64,000 nucleotides of DNA from Saccharina japonica (taxonomy: Eukaryota; Sar; Phaeophyceae; Laminariales; Laminariaceae), in the NCBI GenBank assembly GCA_008828725.1, contig MEHQ01001264.1:137377-201376 (forward strand). The letters are read 5' to 3'. Shown piece after piece: positions 34,991 to 46,010 of the stretch. Under the pieces are notes generated by a model, which had not been told where the DNA came from, ran no database searches, and saw only the letters and a list, made by a program, of their open reading frames with translations. The translations under genes and the position numbers were made by a program. Each line of letters starts with the position of its first letter. The first letter of the stretch is position 1.

Positions 34991-36229
34991 GCAAAAAGGA
35001 AAACCACGCCGTAAATAACTCTGCAATTTTCAGTATTAATAATAAGGCTATGTGTTGCGAAGTACACATTGTCGGGTGGCACAAATGAAATACTATTAAT
35101 ATGCCATGTGCAATATACCTACCAGTATAAGTCAAATAATGGATGGAAAGACGAACAGTTGAGACATACCCATAGATCCCCTTGCCCCCCATTTTGCGTA
35201 TATGCTTGCATGGTTTTGATGAGTCGCTTACTGTTGTAGTGTTCTGTACGTGAATCATCATATAATGCAGCAACCCCGTGATCGCGCGCATGCAAGAGAA
35301 AAATAAGAAGTAAAATGATAACAGAGTGGAACATAGGGGAAAACATATTATTACAATGATACGTAGCATGAACACAACCAAATATAGAAAAGCTGCAAAA
35401 CATTTAGACGTTGCGCATACGTTTCCTGTGTTTCCGTGGTTTTCTGCTTTCGGGAATGTTATGAGTGCTCAACGCTGAAGCTCATGCTGCACATTGTCGG
35501 ATGGCAAAGATGGTGATAATAATGATAAGATAGAATACGCTGAAGAAGACAGGAGAAGACAAGACTGCCAAGCTAATAACTCAGGAATTAAAGAAGAGTA
35601 AACAACGTCGACAGCTCTAGCACAAAGCGTGTAGGGCCAAACCTATCCTCGGTTGCCAATATTATACGTAATGTCGGGGGATTTCCGAACTCTTTTCGTA
35701 GATATAGGCCAACATACGAGTATGAGCATCCGTGCATGAACACACCCCTGCGTAAATATAAACGATCTTGCTCAATGACTGGCCTTGGCTAGGGTGAACA
35801 GTCACCGTCGCCAGTGTACGAAAGAGTGCAGTGCTGTCTTACGTACTCATGTATGTGTATAACGAAGTGCGTGGTAACACACATTGTCTTGCTCTTAGAG
35901 CCGGGTCGTGGATACCAAACAACACATATAATACGTCAAGTATACTCGTACGTATATACGACGCGGATATGTCGTAGTTGATACCAGGTTCGTACATACC
36001 AGACAACACACATATAATACATGTATTACGTCAAATCGACACTGTCTGCTGTGATACATCATCAGTACGTATATGAGTATCATCACCAGTCCGGCACGGG
36101 CGAGTTATCTCTGTCTTACGTATTTGAACTCGTATACTCGTACCTGCACATACATAGGAAGTGCCCGGTAACATCTTGTCGGAGATTACCGTAAGGATCT
36201 CCCATGCAAGTATCACGATGTCACCCTGT
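34991..36229. other. spacer of the inverted repeat, second part
   Basis: No gene. A word ACAACACATATAATA...CGTC occurs twice (near 35,920 and 36,004) with interspersed ACGTA-rich short palindromes. Confidence 0.4.
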
Positions 36230-36476
36230 TAATAAGATCCCTCCCCCACTACGGTTCTTGCCTTGATTTTTATCGCGCAGAGGGTTCAGCCTTCCCAACG
36301 CTCGTCGATTTTCATCGAATTTTGCTAACTCACGCTCTCGCGCTTTCTGCTAGTCAAGATATTTTTTGCGAGAAAAAGTGCCTAAGAGCATGCACTCGGC
36401 GGGGCTCGAACTCGCTTTCTTGACGCTTACAGGCTTCATGGTTATTACCTGCTAGCCCACCGGGGCGACCGGCCTG
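36230..36476 (-). mobile_element. SINE copy truncated at its 3' end
   Basis: The tRNA-like head and the first half of the body match 32,858-33,092 almost exactly in inverted orientation. The copy stops where the inverted repeat stops, so it lacks the second half of the body and the (AAAC)n tail. This shows it arose by inverted duplication, not by a new SINE insertion. Confidence 0.8.
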
Positions 36477-37402
36477 TATATACATAGATGTGACGGGTCG
36501 TGGTGTGGTGGTGGCGTGTTTGTATTGGGGGGGGGTATAGGGAGAACAGTCTATCCCCTGTTATGTAGGCTCAAAATTCGGCAAACATAGTTGAAAGCTC
36601 GTACGTATAGCAGGTATGTATGCATACAGTACTTGCACAGTAGACTGAGTGGACACATTCAGGTGCACCTGACCTGTTTGGACCAAACAGCAGGTGTGTA
36701 CGATGCGAGGTTTGGTCATTGTGGCAGGACTCCTGGAGTGTGGGTTTACTTGGTCTTGCGTACGTACTACGATGTAGTGTGTACCCGGTTTTTCGGCCAC
36801 AAATGGACCACGTGTAACACACACACGTACCTACCAGGTACGTACGTGTTTTCGCGATGATTCATGAAAATATATACAGTACTTATACGTGTACTGTACA
36901 GTATTATTAGTCATATACGAGAACCATACTGACTGGTATATTTCTTGCACGTCGTTTTCAAGCACCGACGGACTTAATACGCACCGCGCGTGATTGCTTT
37001 GTTGATCCGCAGGACAGGCACAAAGGGGGCTCTTTGCGCCGGGCTAAGGAGCTGACGCGCTCTCGAAAAGCGACACCTCATTTGTACACCCGATCCCGCT
37101 CGCTGCTGACCAACAACAGGTAAGCGTGTATCACGTTACTACATTAGGTGCCGTACGAGTATAGCACGCAAGATACCACCCCTTCTGATGCCTCATGTCT
37201 ATCCCAACACAATGTTCTGCTGTTGTAGCAGCAACAACAGCAGCAGCAAGGCGCAAGGTCATCGATGTTTGTATTGCGAGCTCCAAACTAAAGTATACAG
37301 CAGGCTTCAAAACTTGAACTCCGGGGCAGTGGCACGTATGGACTGTACAGCAGTGGAGCACACGGCAGAGCTGCTTGTCGAAACTTGCTGCTTCTTCTCC
37401 AC
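36234..37402 (-). repeat. right arm of the 1.16-kb inverted repeat
   Basis: This arm is the partner of 31,934-33,092, separated by about 3.1 kb. Small differences include single-base changes and short indels, for example extra bases near the CAG/CTG run at 37,220-37,250. Paired arms in one transcript could form a long double-stranded RNA. Confidence 0.93.
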
Positions 37403-37623
37403 TGCTGTTACGTTGAAATTCGGAGCTGCTGCTGCTCCTTTTCCGCTGGTATTATTGTTGCTGGAAACCGTGCCTCTTCTTGCTATACATTCTTGGGCTA
37501 CGAGTAGCGGCGGCGACATTGCTGGGGTTTTTTTTACAGTTGCCGGTTGGCTGTTGCTATACATAACTGAAGTTCCTGAGTGTGCGGCGTGGGTTTGCAT
37601 TGCGTGCGCACAATATGTCTTGG

Positions 37624-38740
37624 GTACGGCATTGATACCATCACCTTACACTTCGGTAAGGTTTGGTACGAACTCGCTACCGGCACCCGACATTCGGTAA
37701 ATTCGGCACGCCTACGATACTCAAATATACCCCGAGTACGTATACCCTTCACCAAAACACCGGGGAGGGGCGTTGTTCGGTACGGCCTCAATGCCTTACC
37801 GAACACTCCGATATGGTTCGGTACGAACTCAATACCGGTAGCCCATACTCGGTATGCGTGGTTTGACCTCATTCCGGGTACCCGACACTTTCGTAAGTTA
37901 ATTAATAATTCGATACCATTACCCCGGGTATCGGGTTACCCACGACGAACGATACCGGGGGTACCGGTATTTGTTCGGTACGGCCTTCATATACCTTACC
38001 GAACACTCCAGTATGGTCCAGTACCAATTCAATATACCGGTACCCGACCCTTCAGCAAGTTCGGTGCGACCTCAATACCAGTATCAGACACCCCCGCGAG
38101 CTCGGTACGCCTACCAACAGTACCTTGGCCGCCGGTACACCCTACCGTTAACACCCTTGCGTTGTCGTTTCTCCAAGACTTGGGAGGCGCACTCAACGAA
38201 AGGGCGGCTTTGGAAATATATCGTCGGTGTCATATTCCATAGACGAAAGGCTTGGCCTATTCCGCTTGGCGTTTGCACTCCCCCCTTTGTCGAAAACCTA
38301 AGCTTTGAGATTCTACCGGGCTGGGGGTTGGTTCTTGCGTGTAGTCGTACGGAACTACAAGTACGGTATACCTGTGTTGCGTGAAGCCTATACCTAAGAA
38401 TCTATAACCCGCAACAGTGCTAGCTAACCAAAGGCGCTAGCAGTGCACGGTAACCAAGAATTTACGGCATGTGCGCGTTTTAGACCGCATCCCCATGGGA
38501 GGCACAAACTACTTGGAGTTGGAGTACGTAGTGCAGTACCATTACAGGGGGCCACAGCAGTAAATAGGACCAACGGTGCAACCACACACCTATATATTTA
38601 CATGTTGTTTGCACCAATAGTTGGCCCTATTTACTATGTCCCCCTGTAACAAAAGGAGTTGGCCGTTTTTTTACACCTGTCGACATTCCCAGACACCTGT
38701 CAGTGCTTATTGTTTCATCCTAGAGAGCTAAAAACGGCCC
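37624..38740 (+). repeat. GGTACGG-type repeat module, copy 1
   Basis: The module opens with several diverged tandem units built on GGTACGGCCTCAATACC, TTACCGAACACTCC, GGTTCGGTACGAACTCAA and TACCGGTACCCGACA. It continues into a non-tandem part (CTTGGGAGGCGCACTCAACG, GGCTTTGCACTCCCCC-type words, GTGTTGCGTG, GGCTAACCAA). It ends in a diverged TIR-family block (CACCTGTCGACATTCC, TTTCATCCTAGAGA). The same order recurs at 40,560-41,575. The 220-codon frame at 37,580-38,242 crosses the repeats and has no domain. Confidence 0.65.
38542..38649. mobile_element. MITE, copy 1 (imperfect TIRs)
   Basis: A 108-bp palindromic element begins TTACAGGGGG, with AGTAAATAGGACCAA inside the left end and TTGGCCCTATTTACT inside the right, ending CCCCCTGTAA. 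It belongs with the MITEs at 49,571-49,679 and 51,187-51,290. It is flanked by CA on both sides, a possible 2-bp duplication. No coding capacity. Confidence 0.75.
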
Positions 38741-39140
38741 GTACTGCAGAAACCTTGTTTTCGAGGAACGGCCTGACGTTGGTGGCACTGCTGTTCACGA
38801 CGAGCCACCTGGCGTTGCTGGCGATTATCGCATAGGGTCCGCGGCACATGTACTACTGATGTACCAAATAAAAATCGCTGGTATTCTTCAAGCATTTCGG
38901 TGGCACCGGGTTAGAGGGGAAGGAAGGGGGCACGGGGGTGGGGTTGCGCGCCCGATAATGGTTTTTGCTAGGTTTGTTGATTAGGTTAGCGTTTCAGGTT
39001 GTCTGTCGACGGGTACTATACGGCGGTGGAGGTATGGTGCCTACTGCTTCGGAATCAGCGCACGCAGGGCGAGAGTTTGATGCCCCGCCCTTTAACCGAC
39101 TTCAAGCAAGCTGTGAGCTCAGCCCCGATACACGATGCCA

Positions 39141-39364
39141 TGGGATACGTAGGAACCGAAACGTTTTTTGTTTGAAACATAGATCATACCGGAACTAAAA
39201 CATTGGGCGGCTCGGTGGGTGAACGCACCCCCCCTTCCGCCGCGAGGCGGGTTGGGATACGTAGGAATCGAAACGTTTTTTGTTTGAAACATAGATCATA
39301 CCGGAACTAAAACATTGGGCGGCTCGGCGGGTGAACGCACCCCCCCTTCCGCCGCGAGGTTACC
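39141..39364 (+). repeat. 112-bp perfect-looking tandem duplication
   Basis: Two adjacent copies begin TGGGATACGTAGGAA and run through AAACATAGATCATACCGG, GGGCGGCTCGG and CGCACCCCCCCTTCCGCC. They differ by only a few bases, so the duplication is recent. Confidence 0.92.
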
Positions 39365-40559
39365 CGACACCCCCATCTAGCCACATTTCAAGGTACACAA
39401 TGTCACAAGGTATGCTCAACATTGAGCCCGGTATGAAGGCTTGACAACGCCCGAGTGCCCTATAAAATCGTGGGACACGTTGTTAAGGTGGGAGTGTCCA
39501 CAACGTACATACGTACGTACGTTGTAATGTTGTCTGTTATATTGGTCCGTCTGGAACACGGCGGTTATTGGTCGAACTATATAGCGGCCTGTTGAAGTTG
39601 TCGTCAACGTACTAGGTTCGTCAGGATTATAAGTTCAACTTTTAGCTAACAGCCGAACAACTGAATATACCAGATATGACGTACCCTTTTCGATGTTTGC
39701 TCGTTGTTTCCACCCATATAACAAAAGCATTAGGAAAACTTGACATCTGGTTTGGATATCCGAAATTTATTTGATGTAGCGGTTTCGCCGTTTTCTCACT
39801 TTCGCGACCATGATTAGTGTGCTGTTCGTACATTTTCCTTGTCGGTGTAATACCTTGCCACGAAAGGCACATCAAAATAAATGCGGACAGGTGGACGGCT
39901 CAAGTCCCCCTTCCCAAACGTAGGTCACCCGACCCCTCTCTCTGGCCACCATATAAACGTGCCAATATGCCACACTGTATTATCAATGTCGTGGAGGGCC
40001 GACGAGGCCTGATAATGACCGAGTGCCTCACAACCCCGACTCAAACATACCCCGAGTACCGGTATACCATTCACAAAATATCCGGGGGTGCCAATTTCTA
40101 ACAGCCGATTTTCCTAATAGAGAATTCCCTTTCCGACGAGAATGATAACCGATTTCAGTGGTTTGATATTTTTTAGAGTTGTACTTCGCTCATAACAACA
40201 ATATAACCTAGAATATATGTTCATCGATGGTAATCATCGATCCACAAAATAATAAAAACGAAAGCAACCTTGAGAGGCTCGTAAAATAGAGGATATGAGG
40301 GAATTGGTATTTTGGCGCGAGGAGCAAGGTGTACCTCGCCCGTAAATCCCGATTTTCTTGGATCTTTCGATATCTTGAGACTGCTGATGCCGATTTCTAT
40401 TTCGTTTTGTTTTGCCATCGACGGCTGTCACAAATGACAATTTTCGGTGTACATTCTGACCGCGAGAAAAGTACATATCTTACAATACAAAACCCAATAT
40501 TTTCGATTTTGTCATTCTCATCGGAAACGCAATTCTCAATTTGGAAAATCGGCGGATAT
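39365..40559. other. diverged dispersed-repeat sequence
   Basis: Segments near 39,415-39,500 and 39,820-40,060 share word order with 44,590-44,760, 45,340-45,640 and 46,200-46,520 (TTGCCTTGTCGGT..., CACCCGACCCCTCTCTCTGGCC, GCTTGACAACGCCCGAGTGCCCT). They may be old copies of one element. No intact frame. Confidence 0.35.
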
Positions 40560-41575
40560 TTCTTCGGTACAGCCTCAATACCTTTTCAAACACTCCGATA
40601 TATTAAGCTCAGGACGAACTCAATACCGGCACCCGATAATTCTGCAAGTTCGGCACGAACTTAGTACCGGTACCTGAAACCTGCGTGAGTTCAATAGCAC
40701 CTTAACACCGGTACCCGATACTGTGGTAAGTTCGGTATACATTCGGTACACCGGTCCCCCGGCAACGGGTATGCCCTTCGCCACAATACCGGGGTTGCCG
40801 TTGTTCGTTCGGTACGGCCTCAATACATTACCGAATACTGCTGACGTATTTATAATAATTTTATTTAATACTGCGTATGGTTCGGTACGAACTCATTATT
40901 TCCGGTATCTGACACTTCCGTACGTAAGTTCGGTACGCCCGCCAAAAACAAGAGTTCCCGGGCACCGGTAATTATGAACCCTACCGAACCATCCCCTCGT
41001 ACTTGTGTTTCTCTACAACTTGGGGGGCACGCGCCACGAAAGTAAGGATGACCTCAATATCGTATCGGTATGTCCCGATACACACTCCATATCGGTGTCA
41101 GACATTTCTGTACGTTCGGCACGTCGCGTCCACCAAAAATACCCCTGGTACCGGCATATACCCTACCGGGCATACCCTTCCTTGAAAGTGTGTGTATCTC
41201 TAACAACTCGGGAGACACACTCAACGACAAGGTGGCTTTGGGGATATGTCGTGATGTGTCTTTCGATAGACAGACGCATGTCTCGGCCTTTGCACTCTCC
41301 CCTTCGTCGAACCCCCCCCCACTCTGGCCTTGGTCGAAAAGGTTACCTCGGAAATTCGTCATAGATAGGGTGTGTGTCATCTTGCGTGTTGCACCAAAAT
41401 GGCTGTGTTGCGTTCGGCGGGCACGTGACGTTCAACCCGAAAAAGTGCCTGGCTAACCAAGGGGCAGCAGCGTGCGATGCCTAAGGGCTCGCGCTTTTTA
41501 TGCCCCAGTACCTGTCTGTATCCAGGATACCCAGTCCGTGTCCGCGCTGAGTCATCATCCTGGAGAAGAAGTAAG
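40560..41575 (+). repeat. GGTACGG-type repeat module, copy 2
   Basis: Same order of blocks as 37,624-38,740: tandem GGTACGGCCTCAATAC units; then ACTCGGGAGACACACTCAACG, GGCCTTTGCACTCTCCCC, GTGTTGCGTT and GGCTAACCAAGG; then a diverged TIR-family end (CCAGTCCGTGTCCGC, CATCATCCTGGAGA). Confidence 0.65.
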
Positions 41576-43653
41576 AATGCTGCAAGACGATACTTTTTCC
41601 AACAAACGGCTTAGTAGTTAGTGGTGTTGGTGGGAATATTCATGATCATCTCTGCCTGACGCCGTGAGCGCGATCTTCGCACATCGTGTCTCTCTTGTGT
41701 CAAAATTAATTAAGAATGTCTCGAAGTACAGTCAGTCGTATTAATTGATTAAATCACACCATGAGCACTAGTTTTATCATCATAATACTAAAACATGGGG
41801 GACGTTTGATTCCGGTATATTGCGCAAATGTGCGTTCAACGAGAGCAAGTTGGCGCGGCATTACGTACACAGTACCCAGTTACATTTCACTCCCCTATTT
41901 TGTCACATTTGATTAATCTCCTGGTTGTAGTGTGAATCTACGAATCTCACACTATTTACAGCTGACTCGCTCACTACATAAATTTGGGACCCCGAGACAG
42001 CGACGTGAAAACAGGGGCAACTTTGATGTCATGCAGCGTCGACGAGCGGGCGTGGGCGACCAGCAGCACGGGTAAGATCGTGTTGTGCCCATGCCTTACG
42101 CCTTTTCCCATTGTAAGGGCCCCCCACCCCCCCAAGAAAACAGGTAAAACGGGAAACATTTCCAAAGTTTGGAAATTTAACAGAGGGGGAAAAGCTTGGA
42201 GCTTCGTATTCCAATATTTGGAAAAACAAAAATGGAAAAAAATGGAAAAAATGGAAATAAATACAGAAAATGGCGCGAAACGAATTTTGGAAAAATTGGA
42301 AATTCATGTCTGTCTCCGTTAAGTATGGCCGCAACTACTGTAGGACACCAACCTGTGCCACCTCTCAATCACGCGTTGACCGTTACTGTAATTCGCCTAT
42401 CGTACCTGGTACGTATTTTTATCGGAATTTTCCCCCTCTCAAGCTCCAAGAGGGTGACTGCTTTTCATCCACCCATACATACCCACTTTACCTATTCACC
42501 CAGAGGGCATACACACAGCTTTAAAATGCCATGAGCATCATACGCGTATCTCTTTTGTTAGGAGGACGAAAAAGCCAATATGCAACCACTGAGGCGAGCA
42601 GACCGAGCGGACCTCACCTGCTAGCAGCATACTAGAGTACGATAAGTTTCGATGTGCGCTTTTTCTATACAAACTTTTTGATGGCACGGGGTTGCAGGAG
42701 AGAGAGGGAAGGCACACCGGTTTCGTGCGCACAGTATCGCTTTTTACTGCAAAATTGAATGTTTGCTCAATATATAATTTAGAAAGCTGCAGGTTGTTTC
42801 CCGACTCGTCCATCCTGCTGTAGAGATATAACACCCGGCCTTACTAGCTATGGGAAGCCAAAGCCATCCTCGACCCAACTCGCCATGAATATGTCCTGCG
42901 TCGGTTCCACCATTCGTCGAGGTCATAGATATATGTATCTTATTGTACTACTGTGGTCGTTTTATTCCAAGACTACTTGCCGTGTCGCAGCCCATATGTT
43001 GTCCCGTGCAAAGTAATGGCTGACGACACCCAAGCTTTGAATAGCAGCAAGGCAGCCCCCCTTGCTCACATCTTCGTACGTTCATCCGGCTTGTCTCAAG
43101 CCTGGATGCTCAACAACCTGGCGTCTACTCGACGCTACACAGACAAGAAAGGAAAGTGCCACAGGCTCAAGCAGAACCTGAGCCCTGTACTCATACTTCT
43201 ACTATTTCGGACGTCACGAATTAACTCCAGGGGATTTTATTGCCCAGCTTTCAATCAACTTTTCAGAAATTGGCAAGGTAAGCCCCGATGTACGATACCA
43301 TGGGCCAGAAATTAAAAAGTGTAATTCGAAAAAATATTACCCCCGACCCAAGGGTGCACGCGGATCTGAATCCCAAGACACCCCACTACCCCCCCCCCCC
43401 CCTATATTGGAGGGGTAAATAAAACCTTTTTTTTTCCGTGTGTTTTTCGTTTGTCCCACACGCCTGCAGACGCTGCTCTATGTACGTGTGCCTAGCGTGT
43501 ACGACTACTGCTTGGCTTTGGGTGTGTATACAATGGTTTATACAAACATATACTGTACAAGGCATGTGTTGATACCTCGGGAGGGTGGGAGTTGGGGAAT
43601 CGCCACCACACTCGCCACACCAGTCACTCGTAACAAGATACAAGATTAAAAAA
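41576..43653. other. gene-free stretch
   Basis: A purine-rich GGAAAAA segment at 42,130-42,300 makes a Lys/Glu-rich frame that is low complexity. The 120-codon plus frame at 42,953-43,315 has no recognised domain. C- and T-runs at 43,390-43,435 are low-complexity tracts. Confidence 0.4.
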
Positions 43654-44400
43654 CAGAAACGCTGGGTGGTGTTGTATTGTTTAGAAGGCCTTGCCTACCC
43701 TTGGGAATGCGGAGACGACTCACCAACATCCCCCGCTATTGGTTAATATATATTTTAGTATGGAGTTGATTTATATAGGAAATAGTATGGTACTGCGGTT
43801 TATGGATGGTCTGATTTCGTTTATAACCCTAAGCAGAAACGCTGGGTGGTGTTAACCCTAAGCAGAAACGCTGGGTGGGGTTGTATTGTCTAGAAGGCCT
43901 TGCCTACCCTTGGGAATGCGGGGACGATTCACCAACATCCCCTGGTATTGACTAATATAGGTTTAGTATGGAGTTGTTTATATAGGAAATAGTATAGTAC
44001 TGCGGTTTGTGGATGGTCTGATTTCGTTTATAACCCAAAGCAGAAGCGCTGGGTGGTGTTGTAGTGTCTAGAAGGCCTTGGGAATGCGCGGACGATTCAC
44101 CAACATCCCCTGCAATTGGACTATATAGGTTTCAGTATGGATTATGTTTATATAGGAAATAGTACGGTACTGCGGTTTATGGATGATCTGATTTCGTTTA
44201 TAACCCTAAGCAGAAACGCTGGGTGGTGTTGTATTGTCTAGAAGGCCTGGCCTACTCAAGGGAATGCGGGGACGATTCACCAACATCCCCTGCTATTGAT
44301 TGATATAGGTTTTGGTATGGAGTTATTTTATATAGGAAATAGTATGGTACTGCGGTTTATGGATGGTGTGATTTCGTTTATATAGGATTTAGTATGGTAT
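43654..44400 (+). repeat. satellite with ~178-bp unit, four copies
   Basis: Units begin with CAGAAACGCTGGGTGGTGTT at 43,654, 43,863, 44,041 (as CAGAAGCGCT) and 44,211. A 30-bp stub at 43,833 marks an unequal exchange. Shared internal words are TCTAGAAGGCCTTG, ACCAACATCCCCTG and GGTACTGCGGTTTATGGATG. Units end with TAACCCTAAG. Unit length is in the range common for centromeric satellites, but four units alone do not show that function. Confidence 0.92.
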
Positions 44401-45714
44401 GTACCCCCCTATGCGCCGGAGGGTGCCTAAATCAAGTTTTTGACACCTCCCCCCCTATATTTGGTTTCCCAAAAATATAATTTGGAGTGTGGTGTCAGAA
44501 ATATTTTTTTTCGTGCACCCTTGCCCGACCCAAAAATGTTGTGGGTAGCTCCCCCGGTGAACAAAACTCTCCTGCGCCCCGCCGCGAGGTGGTTCACCCA
44601 GCACCACCACCTTTTCAAGATACACACTGACTGCCATAATAAGGTTGGGTCAAAGTCGGCCCCACTAATAAGAAAGCTTGACGTGCCCGGGTGCCCTAAA
44701 ACACGGTTGGACGCGCTGTCATACTGGCAGTCTCCACCAAGCGAGTGCTTCACGGTCTGTGATATTGCACCCATTGGAACACCGTTCCATTACCCCGAAC
44801 AAGTAGTACCTGCTGCTGCAGCTGTCGTCAAAAGTACTGGTGGTGTGGCACGCGCCACCCCCCAGCAACCACAACGTACCAACCATTTGGATAACCGTGA
44901 TGTGATGTGATGTGATGTGATGTAATGTGGGGCGAGTTTACCACTTATTTTGTGGGGCGAGTTTACCACATATTCGACTCTCCGGTTGAGAGCCACTGCC
45001 GTACGATACACCGGACGCAACTATACTACTCGTACGTGCTGTATCCGTACCCCTCAGCCAATCAGACACAGTCAGCCATTGTTTGGCAATCGTCCCTTTC
45101 TCTTGTTCACGGTGTGCTTCAATGGTGCTGTCGAAAACAATGGCTAACCTCTACTACTACTACAATGCTGCCTGTATCGCTGTATCAGTATGATGTACGG
45201 TAGCCTTTTCCATGCTATGTTCTCCTTGTGGTTTTCACCCATAAGAATATGGCTGAAACCAGGTTCAGAGGCCGCTCTTGCGCCACTCACAGTTTAGACA
45301 ACGGATACTTGATGTAGCCGTGTCACAGTTCGCCCCAATGTGTTTGCCTTGTCGGTACAGCAACTCGCTGCAAGGGGCATATCGATAGCGCCACGGGTAG
45401 GCGAACCCCACCCCCCTGCCACAACGAAGTTCATCCGACCTCCCCCTCTGGTATTAATAACATTTTCCTAGGTCCAAGATGCCGCTCTGTGTCATCAAGA
45501 TCGAGACCAGCCAAAAGACTTGGCGTTGTCCGATAGCCTTACAACCTTACTGGACGCACTGCTGTCAATACGGGAACCAGCCATGTCCTCCGTGCCACGT
45601 TGTCGGCGTTGTTGGACCCTCTGGGGCACCGTTTTCGATAATCACCGGTCGTCCCGGTGGTCTGTGATTAATAATTCTACTTACTGCTGTAGCAGGCTGT
45701 AGATGTATTTATAT
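44401..45714. other. dispersed-repeat sequence, no gene
   Basis: The region contains related segments at 44,584-44,760 and 45,340-45,640, a (TGATG)n microsatellite at about 44,898-44,925, and a 25-bp doublet GTGGGGCGAGTTTACCAC at 44,927 and 44,952. The 156-codon plus frame at 44,440-44,910 overlaps a 115-codon minus frame. Neither has a domain. Confidence 0.4.
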
Positions 45715-46010
45715 TGATGCCCGGGCTCGAAGCCCTCCGTGTTAGCATTCTGAATGTTTTCCGAAACAAAGAGGAACCGGCTGCTGAGAACGCTTGCATG
45801 GCGTGGGTCGGCGCAATTCGAGGCGAATAGGGGAGAAAGGGCTCGAGTTTTCGCGCGATACAAACAAATATTCCACGAACCGTAGTGGAGAGGGCGGAGG
45901 ATATCTTGCTGTGTGACCCCGGGTCTGAGTTACGCCGACAGTAGTAGGAGTGAGAGATAAAACAAGGGCGAATCTAATAAATGGAGATGGACAGAAGTAA
46001 TGAGAAGAAA
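45715..46010 (+). mobile_element. SINE copy, plus orientation, diverged
   Basis: It has a B-box-like GGGCTCGAAGCCCTCC near 45,722. The body runs in SINE order: GGGCTCGAGTTTTCGCGCGATA, CCACGAACCGTAGTGGAGAG, TGTGTGACCCCGGGTCTGAG, TTACGCCGACAGTAGTAGG. It ends in a purine-rich tail. Confidence 0.6.

Noticed and set aside
34427..35014. 195-codon repeat protein
   Set aside because: The frame is a by-product of a 40/30-bp minisatellite. Overlapping frames are also open and there is no start or domain evidence.
37188..37700. 170-codon frame with a hydrophobic C-terminal half
   Set aside because: It starts inside the right inverted-repeat arm; the left-arm copy has no matching extension and no domain is recognised.
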